A stretch of DNA of 64,000 bases from Nioella nitratireducens (GTDB lineage Bacteria; Pseudomonadota; Alphaproteobacteria; Rhodobacterales; Rhodobacteraceae): NCBI RefSeq assembly GCF_001879715.1, contig NZ_MNBW01000001.1, positions 124,001-188,000 on the forward strand. The letters are read 5' to 3'. Below are positions 1 through 9,155 of the stretch, piece by piece (within the stretch, counting starts at the first letter, position 1; every line of letters begins with the position of its first letter). The notes below the pieces were generated by a model that was not told where the DNA came from, made no database searches, and worked only from the letters and a program-made list of their open reading frames with translations. Made by a program: the position numbers and the translations under genes.

Positions 1-1300
1 AAATCGGGAAGCTGGTGACAATGGGGCTGGCGTCATCGACCCGCACAGGTTGCTGCGCCGACATGCCCAGACAAAGGAAGGACATGGCGATGCGATGGTC
101 GAGATGGCTTTCCGTCAGACCGCCGCCCGGCACGTTGCCCGCGCCCTTTCCGGTCACGATCCACCAATCGGGGCCATCCTCGACCTCGACACCATTGGCG
201 CGCAGGCCGCTGGCCATTGCGTCGATCCGGTCGCTTTCCTTGACCCGCAGCTCCTTGACGCCGCGCATGACGGTCTGGCCCGTGGCATTGGCCGCCACCA
301 CCGACAGAATCGGATATTCGTCGATCATGCTGGCGGCGCGGGCGGGTGGCACCTCGATACCCTTCATATCAGGCGAATACTTTGCGCGCAGATCGGCGAC
401 CGGTTCGCCGCCCTCTTCGCGCATGTTCTCAAATGTCAGGTCCGCGCCCATGTCTTGCAGCGTATAGAACAGCCCGGCGCGGGTGGGATTCAGCCCTATA
501 TTGGGGACCAGAACGTCCGAGCCCGGCACGATCAGTGCCGCGCAAACCGGGAAGGCTGCCGACGACGGATCGCGCGGCACGATGATGGTCTGGGGTTTCA
601 GTTCCGGCTGACCGGTCAGGGTGATGACCCGGCCCTCATCGGTCTCTTCAACGGTGATCTCGGCCCCGAAGCCCGCCAGCATCCGCTCGGTATGGTCGCG
701 GGTGGCCTCCCGCTCGATCACCACGGTCTGGCCGGGCGCATTCAGCCCCGCCAGCAGCACGGCCGATTTCACCTGTGCGGACGGCACCGGCACCGTGTAG
801 CGCACCGGCACCGGCTCCCCCGCGCCCACCAGTGTCATCGGCAGCCGCCCGCCCGCGCGCCCGACAGCCTGACAGCCGAACAGGGCCAGAGGGTCCGTGA
901 CCCGCGCCATAGGCCGTTTGTTAAGGCTGGCGTCACCGGTAAAGGTCACGGAAATCGGGCAGGTCGCCATCGACCCCATGATCAGCCGCACCCCGGTGCC
1001 AGAATTGCCGCAGTCGATGACTTGGTCGGGCTCGGCAAAGCCACCGACGCCGACGCCATGCACCCGCCAGTCGCCCTCGCCCAACCGTTCCACATCCGCG
1101 CCGAAGGCTTTCATTGCCTTGGCGGTGTCGAGCACGTCCTGCCCTTCCAGAAGCCCGGTGATCCGGGTCTCACCGACAGCCATGGCGCCAAGGATCAGGC
1201 TGCGATGCGAGATCGACTTGTCACCGGGCACATCCGCCGTGCCGGACAAGGGCCCCGAGGGGTGCGAAGTCATGGGAACAGGGCTGCCGTGGCCGGACAT
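1..1300 (-). CDS. aroA: 3-phosphoshikimate 1-carboxyvinyltransferase (EPSP synthase), C-terminus cut off by window edge
   Basis: Transfers enolpyruvate from PEP to shikimate-3-phosphate, the sixth step of the cytoplasmic shikimate pathway. The frame starts at ATG 1300 behind AGGAGA and runs off the left edge after 433 codons without a stop. Visible signatures are the PEP-site segment [17 protein letters not shown] near residue 26, [13 protein letters not shown], the RVTDPL region, the paired-domain segment [17 protein letters not shown] and the late segment [11 protein letters not shown]. The family is usually about 445-450 residues, so roughly 15 are missing. The last visible residues, [11 protein letters not shown], match the usual C-terminal region. 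No other gene lies between it and trmB. Confidence 0.96.
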   Translation of the reverse strand, partial: MSGHGSPVPMTSHPSGPLSGTADVPGDKSISHRSLILGAMAVGETRITGLLEGQDVLDTAKAMKAFGADVERLGEGDWRVHGVGVGGFAEPDQVIDCGNSGTGVRLIMGSMATCPISVTFTGDASLNKRPMARVTDPLALFGCQAVGRAGGRLPMTLVGAGEPVPVRYTVPVPSAQVKSAVLLAGLNAPGQTVVIEREATRDHTERMLAGFGAEITVEETDEGRVITLTGQPELKPQTIIVPRDPSSAAFPVCAALIVPGSDVLVPNIGLNPTRAGLFYTLQDMGADLTFENMREEGGEPVADLRAKYSPDMKGIEVPPARAASMIDEYPILSVVAANATGQTVMRGVKELRVKESDRIDAMASGLRANGVEVEDGPDWWIVTGKGAGNVPGGGLTESHLDHRIAMSFLCLGMSAQQPVRVDDASPIVTSFPI

Positions 1301-1430
1301 GGGCGTGTCTCCTGCAATAGGTTCGGGCCGGGTGATAGCGCCTGACAGGGGGGGCGTCCACTCCCCTTCTACTTGGGTCAAACACACGGGCGCGACCGCT
1401 CCACCGCCAAGGTCGGACCGGGGCACCGCG

Positions 1431-2144
1431 TCAGCGTTTTCGGAAGGTCAGGTAATGCGGTGTCCGGCCCTCGCGCAGGGCCTTCTGCTCATAGCGGGTC
1501 GAGATCCAGTCCCCCCACGGCTGTCGCCAGTCGGTCGGCCCTTCGGCCAGCCAGTCGAACCCTTGGCGCGGCACCTCTTCGAGGGTCTGGCGAACATAAT
1601 CCGGAATATCCGTCGCCACCCGAAAGATCGCGCCCGGCTTCAGCACCTTTGCCAGCGGAGCCAGATGCTCTGGTGTCACGAAGCGGCGGCGGTGGTGCTT
1701 CTTCTTGGGCCAAGGGTCGGGATAGAGCAGGAAGGCGCGGGCAATGCTGGCCTCGGGCAGAACGTCGAACATGTCCCGCGCATCGCCGGGATGAACACGC
1801 AGGTTATCGACACCGGCTGCCCGGATCTTGCCCAGAAGCATTGCAACGCCGTTGATATAGGGTTCACAGCCGATGATCCCGACATCGGGATTCTGCACGG
1901 CCTGATGCACCATATGCTCGCCGCCGCCAAACCCCACTTCCAGCCAGACATCGCGCCCGCCGAAAATCGCCGCAAGGTCCAATGGCGCGCGCTCGGGGTT
2001 CACATCCCAATCCACCGGCCCGGGCGAGAGCTTGCCCAGATCTTCGTCCAGATAGGCCTCTTGGCTTTCGCGCAGGTGCTTGCCTTTGCGGCGGCCATAG
2101 AAGTTGCGCCAAGGCGCCTTGGGATGTTTTTGAAACTCGGTCAT
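1431..2144 (-). CDS. trmB: tRNA (guanine-N7-)-methyltransferase
   Basis: SAM-dependent enzyme that methylates G46 of tRNA. The 237-residue protein has the Rossmann SAM-binding loop [11 protein letters not shown], the acidic CEPY segment after it, and the TrmB hallmark [13 protein letters not shown]. The frame is open further upstream, but ATG 2144 gives the N-terminus [19 protein letters not shown] that alphaproteobacterial homologues share, and it has an AGAG-containing leader. It lies downstream of metK on the same strand, so the SAM-making and a SAM-using enzyme sit together. Functional pairing is inference from position. Confidence 0.95.
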   Translation of the reverse strand: MTEFQKHPKAPWRNFYGRRKGKHLRESQEAYLDEDLGKLSPGPVDWDVNPERAPLDLAAIFGGRDVWLEVGFGGGEHMVHQAVQNPDVGIIGCEPYINGVAMLLGKIRAAGVDNLRVHPGDARDMFDVLPEASIARAFLLYPDPWPKKKHHRRRFVTPEHLAPLAKVLKPGAIFRVATDIPDYVRQTLEEVPRQGFDWLAEGPTDWRQPWGDWISTRYEQKALREGRTPHYLTFRKR

Positions 2145-2198
2145 CTGCCGCTCTTTGCTTGCGTCGGAGGCGGGACATATCCGCAAATGCCGGGGGCC

Positions 2199-2669
2199 TC
2201 AACCGCCGGAACTGCGGGCCAGACGCGTCTCGGCCCCCTTGAGCGCTGACCACAGGAACAGCCGAAAGACCGGAACCTGCACCACAAAAGCCACCCCTAG
2301 GAGGAGCCCGACCAGTTGCCCCTGTTCCTGTGGCAACAGTCCCGGAACCTGCCAGCCAAGGGCAAACAGGGCCACCGCCATCACCACATGCACCGCCAGC
2401 CCACAGATTGCCCAGATCAAAGAGAAGCGCCAGGCCTCGGCCCCGGTCGGGCGACGCTTTTCATGGGCGAGGAAGGCGCGCGCGAAATATTGGAACGGGA
2501 CCAGCATCGCCCCGACCGCGCCGCCAATCAGCGCGCCACGCAGGATCGGGCTTTGCACCTGCCAACGCAGCAATACGAAAATCACGTAGATCACCACCGT
2601 GACGGCGAGCGCACCGGCAAGGTAGCTGAGCATGAAATTCCGCGTATAGGGATAGGCGGATCGTGGCAT
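2199..2669 (-). CDS. small integral membrane protein of unknown function
   Basis: A 156-residue protein with about four hydrophobic helices (around residues 12-34, 43-65, 83-103 and 110-135), so it should sit in the inner membrane. I recognise no catalytic motif. The start at ATG 2669 is set by AGGAG eight bases upstream. It lies between metK and trmB on the same strand, downstream of the metK terminator, so it probably has its own promoter or depends on read-through. Unknown function; the membrane call is reliable. Confidence 0.75.
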   Translation of the reverse strand: MPRSAYPYTRNFMLSYLAGALAVTVVIYVIFVLLRWQVQSPILRGALIGGAVGAMLVPFQYFARAFLAHEKRRPTGAEAWRFSLIWAICGLAVHVVMAVALFALGWQVPGLLPQEQGQLVGLLLGVAFVVQVPVFRLFLWSALKGAETRLARSSGG

Positions 2670-2685
2670 TGAAACATCTCCTGAA

Positions 2686-2720
2686 CGAAAAAGGCGGCGC
2701 CCGTTCGGACCGCCGCCTTA
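2686..2720 (-). terminator. Rho-independent terminator after metK
   Basis: Read on the minus strand, AAGGCGGCG and CGCCGCCTT form a 9-bp GC-rich stem followed directly by a run of T. It starts 25 bases after the metK stop and separates metK from the downstream membrane-protein gene. Confidence 0.85.
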
Positions 2721-2744
2721 GACTATCACAGTCCGGGAATACCG

Positions 2745-3926
2745 TTAAACGGCGCGCTTCAAGGCTTCGACCAAGTCAGTCTTTTCCCACGAAAAGCCAC
2801 CATCGGCCTCGGGCTTACGCCCGAAATGACCATAGGCGGCCGTACGTTGGAAGATCGGCTTGTTCAGCTCCAGATGGGTGCGGATTCCGCGCGGGGTCAG
2901 GTCCATGCACTGGGCCACGGCCTTTTCGATCGCGGCTTCTTCCACCTGCCCGGTGCCGTGGGTATCGATATAGATCGACAGCGGCTTGGCCACGCCAATG
3001 GCGTAGGACAGTTGCAGGGTACAGCGTTCCGCCATGCCGGCGGCCACCACGTTTTTCGCCAGATAGCGCGCGGCATAGGCCGCCGACCGATCCACCTTGG
3101 TCGGGTCCTTGCCCGAAAAGGCGCCACCACCATGCGGGGCCGCCCCGCCATAGGTGTCGACAATGATCTTGCGCCCGGTCAGGCCCGCATCGCCGTCGGG
3201 GCCGCCGATGACGAATTTCCCGGTCGGATTCACATGCCATTCGGTGGCGGCAGTCAGCCAGCCCTCAGGCAAGCAGCCCCGGATATAGGGTTCGACGATC
3301 ACCCGCACATCGTCCGAGGTCAGCGTCTCGTCGAAATGCTGGGTGGAAAGGACCACCGACGTCACCTCGACCGGTTTGCCGTTTTCGTAACGCACCGAGA
3401 GCTGCGACTTCGCGTCGGGGCCAAGTTGCGGCTCGGCCCCCGATTTACGCACCTCGGCGAGGCGCCGCAGGATGGCGTGGGCATACTGGATCGGGGCGGG
3501 CATGAGATCGGGCGTTTCATTGGTGGCAAAGCCGAACATGATGCCTTGGTCGCCCGCCCCCTCGTCGCGGTTGTCCTTGCCGGTCACGCCTTGGGCGATA
3601 TGGGCCGACTGTTCATGCAGCAGGTTGGTGATCTCGACCGTGTTCCAGTGGAACTTGTCCTGCTCGTAGCCGATATCCTTGATACACTCGCGTGTAATCT
3701 GGTCGATATTGCGCATGTAATAATGCAGCTTGTCCTGATCGGACAGGCCGATCTCGCCGCCGATCACCACGCGGTTGGTGGTGGCGAAGGTTTCGCATGC
3801 CACGCGCGCTTCGGGCTCTTCGGCGAGAAGCGCATCCAGAACCGCATCGGAAATACGGTCGCAGACCTTGTCGGGGTGGCCTTCCGAGACGGACTCGGAA
3901 GTGAAGATGTAGTGATTACGTGACAT
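2745..3926 (-). CDS. metK: S-adenosylmethionine synthase
   Basis: Makes SAM from methionine and ATP in the cytoplasm. The 393-residue length is normal for MetK. Motifs seen: [14 protein letters not shown] at residues 10-23 with the conserved His and Asp, [12 protein letters not shown] near 120, and the P-loop-like [19 protein letters not shown] near 260. ATG 3926 is chosen over an in-frame ATG 33 bases upstream because that one lies inside the riboswitch and [13 protein letters not shown] is the usual N-terminus. The gene has its own SAM/SAH riboswitch over the ribosome binding site and a strong terminator, so it looks like a monocistronic unit under feedback control at translation. Confidence 0.98.
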   Translation of the reverse strand: MSRNHYIFTSESVSEGHPDKVCDRISDAVLDALLAEEPEARVACETFATTNRVVIGGEIGLSDQDKLHYYMRNIDQITRECIKDIGYEQDKFHWNTVEITNLLHEQSAHIAQGVTGKDNRDEGAGDQGIMFGFATNETPDLMPAPIQYAHAILRRLAEVRKSGAEPQLGPDAKSQLSVRYENGKPVEVTSVVLSTQHFDETLTSDDVRVIVEPYIRGCLPEGWLTAATEWHVNPTGKFVIGGPDGDAGLTGRKIIVDTYGGAAPHGGGAFSGKDPTKVDRSAAYAARYLAKNVVAAGMAERCTLQLSYAIGVAKPLSIYIDTHGTGQVEEAAIEKAVAQCMDLTPRGIRTHLELNKPIFQRTAAYGHFGRKPEADGGFSWEKTDLVEALKRAV

Positions 3927-3931
3927 GGGAA

Positions 3932-3980
3932 GTGCTCCATTAATTGTTATCGCGCCCACGCCAGGAAGCCGTTGTGGGGC
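3932..3980 (-). promoter_or_regulatory. SAM/SAH riboswitch controlling metK
   Basis: On the minus strand the leader contains CCCAC, then AACGGCTTCCTGGC, then GTGGG, forming a 5-bp P1 hairpin. After an AT-rich linker comes AATGGAGCA, whose GGAGC can pair with the hairpin-loop GGCTTCC in a pseudoknot. The blocks ACAACGGCTTCCTGGCGTG and TGGAGCA match the SAM/SAH riboswitch consensus as I remember it, a class known from Rhodobacterales metK leaders. GGAG is also the Shine-Dalgarno of metK, so ligand binding would hide it and lower translation. Confidence 0.92.
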
Positions 3981-3981
3981 G

Positions 3982-3987
3982 GTTATA
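3982..3987 (-). promoter_or_regulatory. candidate -10 element of the metK promoter
   Basis: TATAAC on the minus strand ends just before the first riboswitch stem, so transcription would start at or near its 5' edge. No strong -35 hexamer is visible 16-18 bases upstream, so the call rests on the -10 and its position. Confidence 0.4.
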
Positions 3988-4019
3988 CTCGTCCGACTTA
4001 AGCCGTTAGACAGTTGGGA

Positions 4020-5558
4020 TCAATGGGCCAGTTGCCGCTCTCGCCAGAGCAGACCGGCAAGGAGGGCAATGAGCGCCACGATCACCGGCGCATCGCCGCT
4101 GCGCGCGTAAAGGGTTGGCGGCAACGATGGGGGCAGCGCGGTGTCCAAGGCACCGGCCTGTCCCATCGGCAGCGAGGCCAAGACCTGCCCGCGCGCGTCG
4201 ATCACCGCCGACACGCCGGTATTGGCGGCGCGCAACAGTGGCAGCCCTTGTTCGGCGGCCCGCAGTCGGGCCAGTTCGAGATGCTGAAACGGGCCGGAAA
4301 ACTGGCCGAACCACGCATCATTGGTGATCTGAACTTGCCAGTCCGGGCGCGGAACGTCGCGGATATAGTCGGGAAAAATGGTTTCGTAGCAGATCATCGG
4401 AAAGACGCGGCCAAGCGCGCCAAGGTCAATCACGCGTGGCCCCGCCCCGGGGGAATAGCCTGCCCCCGCGGCCTCGGCCAACCCGCGCAAGCCAAGGGCG
4501 CGGGCGACAGAGGTCAGGGGGATATACTCGCCGAAGGGCACGAGATGGTGCTTGTCATATGTGGCGAGCAGCTCGCCCTCTGGATCGAGGTAAAAGAGGG
4601 AATTTCGCACCATGTCACCGTCCGTGCCACCGTCCGTGCCACCGTCGATCCGCTGACCGCCGACGATGACCCGCGCATCGCCCGAGGCTGCCCCGATCGC
4701 CGCACGCCAATCGGCGGAGTTGCGCAAGAGTGCTGGCAGCGACGTCTCGGGCCAGATCACCAGATCGGGGGCGCGGTCTAGCTGCGGGGCCTGTTCGGTC
4801 AGATCAAGGGCGCGGTTGAAAAAGACCCCGATCATGTCAGGCCGCCATTTCAGGTGCTGCGGTGCATTGGGTTGGATCAGGCGTACCACCGGCGCGCCCG
4901 CCGCAGCGGGCGGTGCCGGAGGGATCAGCAGTGACAAGCCCAAGGTCAGCGACAAGGCCCCGGCGGGGACAATGACCCACACCGGGCGCAACAGCGCCGT
5001 CGCCAAACCGGCGGCAAGCAGCAGGGTCAGCAGCGTCAGCCCCTCGGGGCCGATCCACGCGGAAAGCGGCATCAAGGGGCTGCCAATCCAGATATGACCC
5101 GGCTGCGCCCATGGAAACCCGGTCAGGATCACCCCGCGCAGGTATTCCGCCAAGGCGAGGAAAAGCGCGAACACGACCAGCCGCCCTGCCCCGGCCCGCG
5201 ATGCGCGGACACTCGCGCCCGCCGCCGCCGCCCAGAACAGCGCCAGGCCCGCCGACATGAAGACAAGGGCGAACGGGGCCATCCAGCCATGCCGCCAGGG
5301 ATCGACGAAGAAGGGTTCCACGATCCAATGCAAAGCCACGGCGAAAAAACCGGTCCCCATCACGAGGCCAAGCCACAGCGCCTGCCGGACGGTGGCAGCC
5401 GTCTGCACGACCACTATCCCACCGGCAAAACCGATGAGCGCCAGAAGTGGCAGGTTGAAGGGTGGCAAGCCAAGGGCTGCTACCGCGCCGCAGCCCGCCA
5501 CCAGCCAGAGGCGTTTGCGTGGGGCAAGCCCCTGTAGCCAAGGGCCCGCGCCTGTCAC
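4020..5558 (-). CDS. lnt: apolipoprotein N-acyltransferase
   Basis: Inner-membrane enzyme that adds the third acyl chain to the N-terminal cysteine of lipoproteins. The 512-residue protein has six or more N-terminal hydrophobic helices (about residues 15-215) and a C-terminal nitrilase-like domain. The Glu-Lys-Cys triad sits in IWPETSLPALL, YDKHHLVPFGEYIP and FPMICYETIFPDYIR. Its start overlaps the corC stop by 4 bases, so the two are translationally coupled. A GGTDGGTDG insertion between the Glu and Lys motifs comes from a 12-bp tandem repeat. Confidence 0.96.
   Translation of the reverse strand: MTGAGPWLQGLAPRKRLWLVAGCGAVAALGLPPFNLPLLALIGFAGGIVVVQTAATVRQALWLGLVMGTGFFAVALHWIVEPFFVDPWRHGWMAPFALVFMSAGLALFWAAAAGASVRASRAGAGRLVVFALFLALAEYLRGVILTGFPWAQPGHIWIGSPLMPLSAWIGPEGLTLLTLLLAAGLATALLRPVWVIVPAGALSLTLGLSLLIPPAPPAAAGAPVVRLIQPNAPQHLKWRPDMIGVFFNRALDLTEQAPQLDRAPDLVIWPETSLPALLRNSADWRAAIGAASGDARVIVGGQRIDGGTDGGTDGDMVRNSLFYLDPEGELLATYDKHHLVPFGEYIPLTSVARALGLRGLAEAAGAGYSPGAGPRVIDLGALGRVFPMICYETIFPDYIRDVPRPDWQVQITNDAWFGQFSGPFQHLELARLRAAEQGLPLLRAANTGVSAVIDARGQVLASLPMGQAGALDTALPPSLPPTLYARSGDAPVIVALIALLAGLLWRERQLAH
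4616..4646 (-). repeat. 12-bp in-frame tandem repeat inside lnt
   Basis: The unit CACCGTCCGTGC occurs twice and then partially a third time. On the coding strand it encodes GGTD units in a loop between two catalytic segments of Lnt. A copy-number change would add or remove four residues without a frameshift. Confidence 0.8.
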
Positions 5559-6454
5559 CCCGCCAATTCCTTGGGCAAGCGGACACGCACCCGCTTGATG
5601 CGGCGCGGGTCTGCATCGACGATCTCGAACTCCGCCCCTGATGGGTGCGGCACGACCTCGCCACGGGCGGGCACCCGCCCGGTGATCACGAAGACCAGAC
5701 CGCCGAGCGTGTCGATTTCTTCATCATCAAGGCCGTCGGTCAGGTTCATACCAATGGCGTCCTCGAATTCATCGAGCGGCGCGCGGGCGCGGGCCATCCA
5801 GCAGCCTTTGGCTTCCTCGGACCACAGCTTGTCTTCCTCGACGTCGTGCTCATCTTCAATCTCGCCGATCACCTGTTCGATCAGGTCTTCCAGCGTCACA
5901 AGCCCATCGACCCCGCCATATTCGTCAATGACCAAAGCCATGTGGATGCGGTCGTTCTGCATCTTTTGCAACATGACGCCGATGGGCATCGACGGCGGCG
6001 CATAGAGCAGCGGGCGCAGCATCTCGCGCAGGTCCAGCTTGTGGCTGTTGCCGTTAAACCCGCAGGTCAGCGCAAGATCCTTGAGGTGCACAAGCCCGAC
6101 GGGTGTGTCGAGCGTGCCTTCGTAGACCGGCAAGCGGGTGTAACCGCTGTCCCGAAACACCGCCACAAGGTCAGGCAGGTTGATGTCGATCGGCACAGCC
6201 ATGATCTCGGCCCGCGGCACGGCCACGTCATCAAGACGCATCCGGCGCAGGTTATAGACCGAAATCGCGGCATGCGCAGCAGACCCGGCCGAGTGCTGGG
6301 GGTCGGATGATGTACCGTTTGTCTCGGTGTCTTCCGGGGATTGAGTGGTGCCGAAGAACCGGGCGAAAAGCCCCGGCCTCTGGTCTGGGTTATCTTCTGT
6401 CTCCTGTTGCGCGCTATGCGCCGCGCTAGAAGACGCGTCGGGGGAGTCGTTCAT
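5555..6454 (-). CDS. corC: CBS-domain protein of the CorC/HlyC family
   Basis: A 299-residue cytoplasmic protein with a disordered, acidic N-terminus (residues 1-60), two CBS domains (about 72-195, including VPRAEIMAVPID and DEYGGVDGLVTLEDLIEQV) and a C-terminal CorC_HlyC domain (about 210-297). It lacks the DUF21 membrane part of the larger homologues, so it is the short YbeX type, which neighbours ybeY and lnt in many proteobacteria. Family members are linked to Mg/Co efflux and to ribosome maintenance; the exact biochemical role is not settled. It overlaps lnt by 4 bases. Confidence 0.92.
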   Translation of the reverse strand: MNDSPDASSSAAHSAQQETEDNPDQRPGLFARFFGTTQSPEDTETNGTSSDPQHSAGSAAHAAISVYNLRRMRLDDVAVPRAEIMAVPIDINLPDLVAVFRDSGYTRLPVYEGTLDTPVGLVHLKDLALTCGFNGNSHKLDLREMLRPLLYAPPSMPIGVMLQKMQNDRIHMALVIDEYGGVDGLVTLEDLIEQVIGEIEDEHDVEEDKLWSEEAKGCWMARARAPLDEFEDAIGMNLTDGLDDEEIDTLGGLVFVITGRVPARGEVVPHPSGAEFEIVDADPRRIKRVRVRLPKELAG

Positions 6455-6496
6455 GGCTCCTTTCCATGGATCGACCGGGCCTGAAAACCCGTTGCC

Positions 6497-6997
6497 CTAA
6501 TATGGGTCAGGGACACCCAAAGTTGCAAGGACACGCGTCTCTATTCCTTCCATAACAGCGGCATCCGCGTCATTTATGTGATCGAAACCCAACAGATGCA
6601 GGGTTCCGTGGACCAAAAGATGGCGCACATGGTCGGCAAAGGGCTTGTCCTGATCTTTCGCTTCCCGCTGGCAGGTCTGGTAGGCGATGGCGATGTCCCC
6701 CAATTCATAGGGCGGCCCATCGGGGCCGGGGTCGGGCATCTCGGGGGGCGCGCCAAGCGGCAGATCAATCTCATCGGCGGGCCAGCTCAGCACATTTGTC
6801 GGCTGTGGCTTGCCCCGAAAATCGGCGTTGAGGTTGGCAATGCGGGCATCGTCGCAGGCCAGCAGGCTGATTTCAAACCGACTCGGGTCAAGCGCCAGCC
6901 AGGTCAGGGCTGCGCGACAGGCTTGTTCAGCGAGCGTTTCAAGATCCGCGGCTTCCCACTCCGGGGCTTCGCAGATGACATCTACAAGATCGGTCAT
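6497..6997 (-). CDS. ybeY: endoribonuclease YbeY (16S rRNA maturation)
   Basis: Metal-dependent RNase needed for 16S rRNA 3'-end maturation and ribosome quality control. The zinc motif HGTLHLLGFDH, with its three His ligands, is near the C-terminus, and an RGKPQPTNVLSWP segment matches the family. I start at ATG 6997, with GGCAGGA about 8 bases upstream, giving 166 residues; a TTG 21 bases upstream is possible but less typical. It sits 33 bases after phoH and 42 before corC, the common phoH-ybeY-corC-lnt arrangement. Confidence 0.95.
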   Translation of the reverse strand: MTDLVDVICEAPEWEAADLETLAEQACRAALTWLALDPSRFEISLLACDDARIANLNADFRGKPQPTNVLSWPADEIDLPLGAPPEMPDPGPDGPPYELGDIAIAYQTCQREAKDQDKPFADHVRHLLVHGTLHLLGFDHINDADAAVMEGIETRVLATLGVPDPY

Positions 6998-7030
6998 GCC
7001 CACATCCTGCCCTGACAAATCGACCCGCGC

Positions 7031-8056
7031 CTATCGCTGCGCGGGATCGTCGGCGTCATAGGCCTCGATGATCTTGGCCACCATGGGATGGCGCACCACA
7101 TCCTTGGCGGTGAAATAGTTGAAACTGATGCCACCCACCCCTTTCAGGATGCGCTCGGCCTCTCGCAGGCCGCTGTTCACGCCACGCGGCAGGTCGATCT
7201 GGCTGCGGTCGCCGGTGATGACCATGCGGCTGCCCTGCCCAAGACGGGTGAGGAACATCTTCATCTGCATCGAGGTCGCGTTCTGCGCCTCGTCCAGCAC
7301 CACGAAGGCATTTGACAGGGTGCGCCCCCGCATGAAGGCCAAGGGTGCGATTTCAATCCGCTTTTCCTCGATCAGCTTGGCCAGTTGCTTGTCTGGCAGA
7401 AAATCGTTCAGCGCGTCATAAAGCGGCTGCATGTAGGGATCGACCTTGTCCTTCATGTCGCCGGGCAGATAGCCGAGCTTTTCGCCCGCTTCCACCGCCG
7501 GACGGGACAGGATGATCCGGTCGATATGGCCGTTGATCATCTGGTTCACGGCGACAGCAACCGCCAGATAGGTCTTGCCGGTGCCAGCCGGTCCGATCCC
7601 GAAGGCCAGCTCGTTCTTGAACAGCGCGCGCACGTAGTCTTGCTGCGCCACGGTGCGCGGCTCAACTGTCTTCTTGCGAGTCTTGATCTCCAACTCGCCT
7701 GACTGGAACATCTCGATCTGGTCGCCCGACCGCGCCCCGGTGCCTTCCGACGAACTGCCAAGCCGCACAACCGCGTCGATATCGCCCGCTTCGATGCCGC
7801 GCCCCGACTCGGCCCGTTTGTACAGGCTTTCCAACATTTCGGCAGCTTCTTCGCGCGCGCCGCCATGCACCGCCAGCGCATTGCCGCGGCGCACGATCTG
7901 CACGTCCATCAGATGCTCTATCTGCGCGAGATTGCGGTCAAATTCTCCGCAAAGCTCGATCAGCAGCCGATTGTCAGGAAACTCAAGAACCCGTTCCAAC
8001 GAGGGTTCAGCGGAGGGCGGAGGCAGCGTGGTGGTCGCCAATGGGAACTCCAGCAT
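7031..8056 (-). CDS. phoH: PhoH-like ATPase
   Basis: Cytoplasmic P-loop ATPase of the PhoH/YbeZ family, which works with YbeY in RNA metabolism. The 341-residue protein has an N-terminal segment (about residues 25-110, EFPDNRLLIELCGEFDRNL), Walker A GPAGTGKTYLAV near 160, and Walker B VVLDEAQNA near 255, followed by TRLGQGSRMVITGD. ATG 8056 has no good ribosome binding site, so the first residues are uncertain. miaB usually sits directly upstream in this lineage; here two envelope genes and a His-rich gene lie between. Confidence 0.94.
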   Translation of the reverse strand: MLEFPLATTTLPPPSAEPSLERVLEFPDNRLLIELCGEFDRNLAQIEHLMDVQIVRRGNALAVHGGAREEAAEMLESLYKRAESGRGIEAGDIDAVVRLGSSSEGTGARSGDQIEMFQSGELEIKTRKKTVEPRTVAQQDYVRALFKNELAFGIGPAGTGKTYLAVAVAVNQMINGHIDRIILSRPAVEAGEKLGYLPGDMKDKVDPYMQPLYDALNDFLPDKQLAKLIEEKRIEIAPLAFMRGRTLSNAFVVLDEAQNATSMQMKMFLTRLGQGSRMVITGDRSQIDLPRGVNSGLREAERILKGVGGISFNYFTAKDVVRHPMVAKIIEAYDADDPAQR

Positions 8057-8211
8057 CTAAAGGCTGTGTCCACTCTGGCAACAAGCCGGTGCGGACGCAA
8101 CCTCTTGCGTCGGGGAACCGGCAAAATGGCAACATCATGTGATCATGCGGGATACGCGCGTGAAAAAGGGGCGGCCTTGCGATGCCGCCCCTCGTCCGAA
8201 TTTTTCGTCGC

Positions 8212-8568
8212 TCAGTTCTGGCGCGGCACCCAGTCGCGAATGCCGGCACCCGCGGCACCGGATTCACCAACGATCGACCCCGGCGGAGCAATCGGCGTGC
8301 AGACCGGCAGGCCACTTGCAGGATCGCGGCGGACATCCAGATACCCTTCCACGCCGTCGTCAACGATCCAGTGCTGGCAGCCATCGGGATCGACCCAGAT
8401 CCCGGCCTCCAACTGGGTCAGGCTACCCGAGTCGCGGCCCAAGTCATTCCCAGTGGCGCGCACGGGAGAAGGATCGTTGGTCGGCCCCACCCCTTCAAAG
8501 GATTCGGCGCAAGCCGACAGCAACAGGGCCGAGGCCAGAAGCGCAGTGAGTTTGATCGGATTTGTCAT
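8212..8568 (-). CDS. small lipoprotein with DPDGCQHW domain
   Basis: A 118-residue protein starting at ATG 8568 behind GGGGGA. A lipoprotein signal peptide ends in LLLSAC, so Cys near residue 19 should be lipidated. About 45 residues later comes a domain of roughly 36 residues, starting GIWVDPDGCQHWIVDDGVEG and ending in GLPVC, with two cysteines that could form a disulfide. Nearly the same domain occurs in the neighbouring OmpA-like protein, 14 bases upstream on the same strand. I know no named function. The two probably act together at the outer membrane or peptidoglycan; that is inference from sequence and position. Confidence 0.82.
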   Translation of the reverse strand: MTNPIKLTALLASALLLSACAESFEGVGPTNDPSPVRATGNDLGRDSGSLTQLEAGIWVDPDGCQHWIVDDGVEGYLDVRRDPASGLPVCTPIAPPGSIVGESGAAGAGIRDWVPRQN

Positions 8569-8582
8569 GCTGAGTCCCCCAC

Positions 8583-9155
8583 TCACCGGTAGCATACGAT
8601 TTCGACGCGGCGGTTAAGCTGCATATTGGCAGCGCTGTCATTGGGCGCACGCGGGCGCCGCTCGCCATAGCCGATTTCGCGCGCCACGCGGGCGCCCACC
8701 GACCTTGCGACAGCCGCCACAGAAGCGGCGCGGCGCTGCGAGAGGCCGATATTGTATTCATCTGAGGCCCGGCTGTCGGTATGGCCGTAAATCGCGTAGG
8801 CAAACGCGCCCGCATTGCGGAAGAAGTCTTCGAGGCTGGCCCTGCCAGCCGGTGTCAGGCGCGAACTGTCAGTCGCAAACAGCGTGTCGGAATTGGCCAC
8901 CGCGCAGGTGTTCATCTCCATACAGACTGGCATGCCGTTTTCAGGGTTATTGCGACCGGTCATGTAGCCTTCGACCCCACCATCTGCGACCCAATGCTGG
9001 CAGCCATCGGGGTCGATCCAGATGCCTGGCTCGATCGTGCCGGTGACTGGCCCCGTGCTCTGCGCCGCGGCCGCGCCGGGGTGAACCGCGAAGGCAAGCG
9101 CTGCGACGATGGCGAGCCTCCAGATTGTCGTTCGGATTGGTTTCCACAAGCGCAT
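8583..9155 (-). CDS. OmpA-family protein with N-terminal DPDGCQHW domain
   Basis: A 190-residue exported protein. Residues 1-31 form a signal peptide ending AAAQ. Residues 40-78 hold the segment GIWIDPDGCQHWVADGGVEG and a closing Cys, shared with the downstream lipoprotein. Residues 85-190 are an OmpA-like peptidoglycan-binding domain (IYGHTDSRASDEYNIGLSQR, then NRRVEIVCYR). OmpA domains bind diaminopimelate in peptidoglycan, so this protein should tether something in the periplasm. No lipobox or beta-barrel is visible. It is the first gene after the 489-base spacer. Confidence 0.88.
   Translation of the reverse strand: MRLWKPIRTTIWRLAIVAALAFAVHPGAAAAQSTGPVTGTIEPGIWIDPDGCQHWVADGGVEGYMTGRNNPENGMPVCMEMNTCAVANSDTLFATDSSRLTPAGRASLEDFFRNAGAFAYAIYGHTDSRASDEYNIGLSQRRAASVAAVARSVGARVAREIGYGERRPRAPNDSAANMQLNRRVEIVCYR

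Noticed and set aside
1301-1430. Small gene between trmB and aroA
   Set aside because: No frame with a ribosome binding site or family-like translation; it appears to be only the aroA leader.
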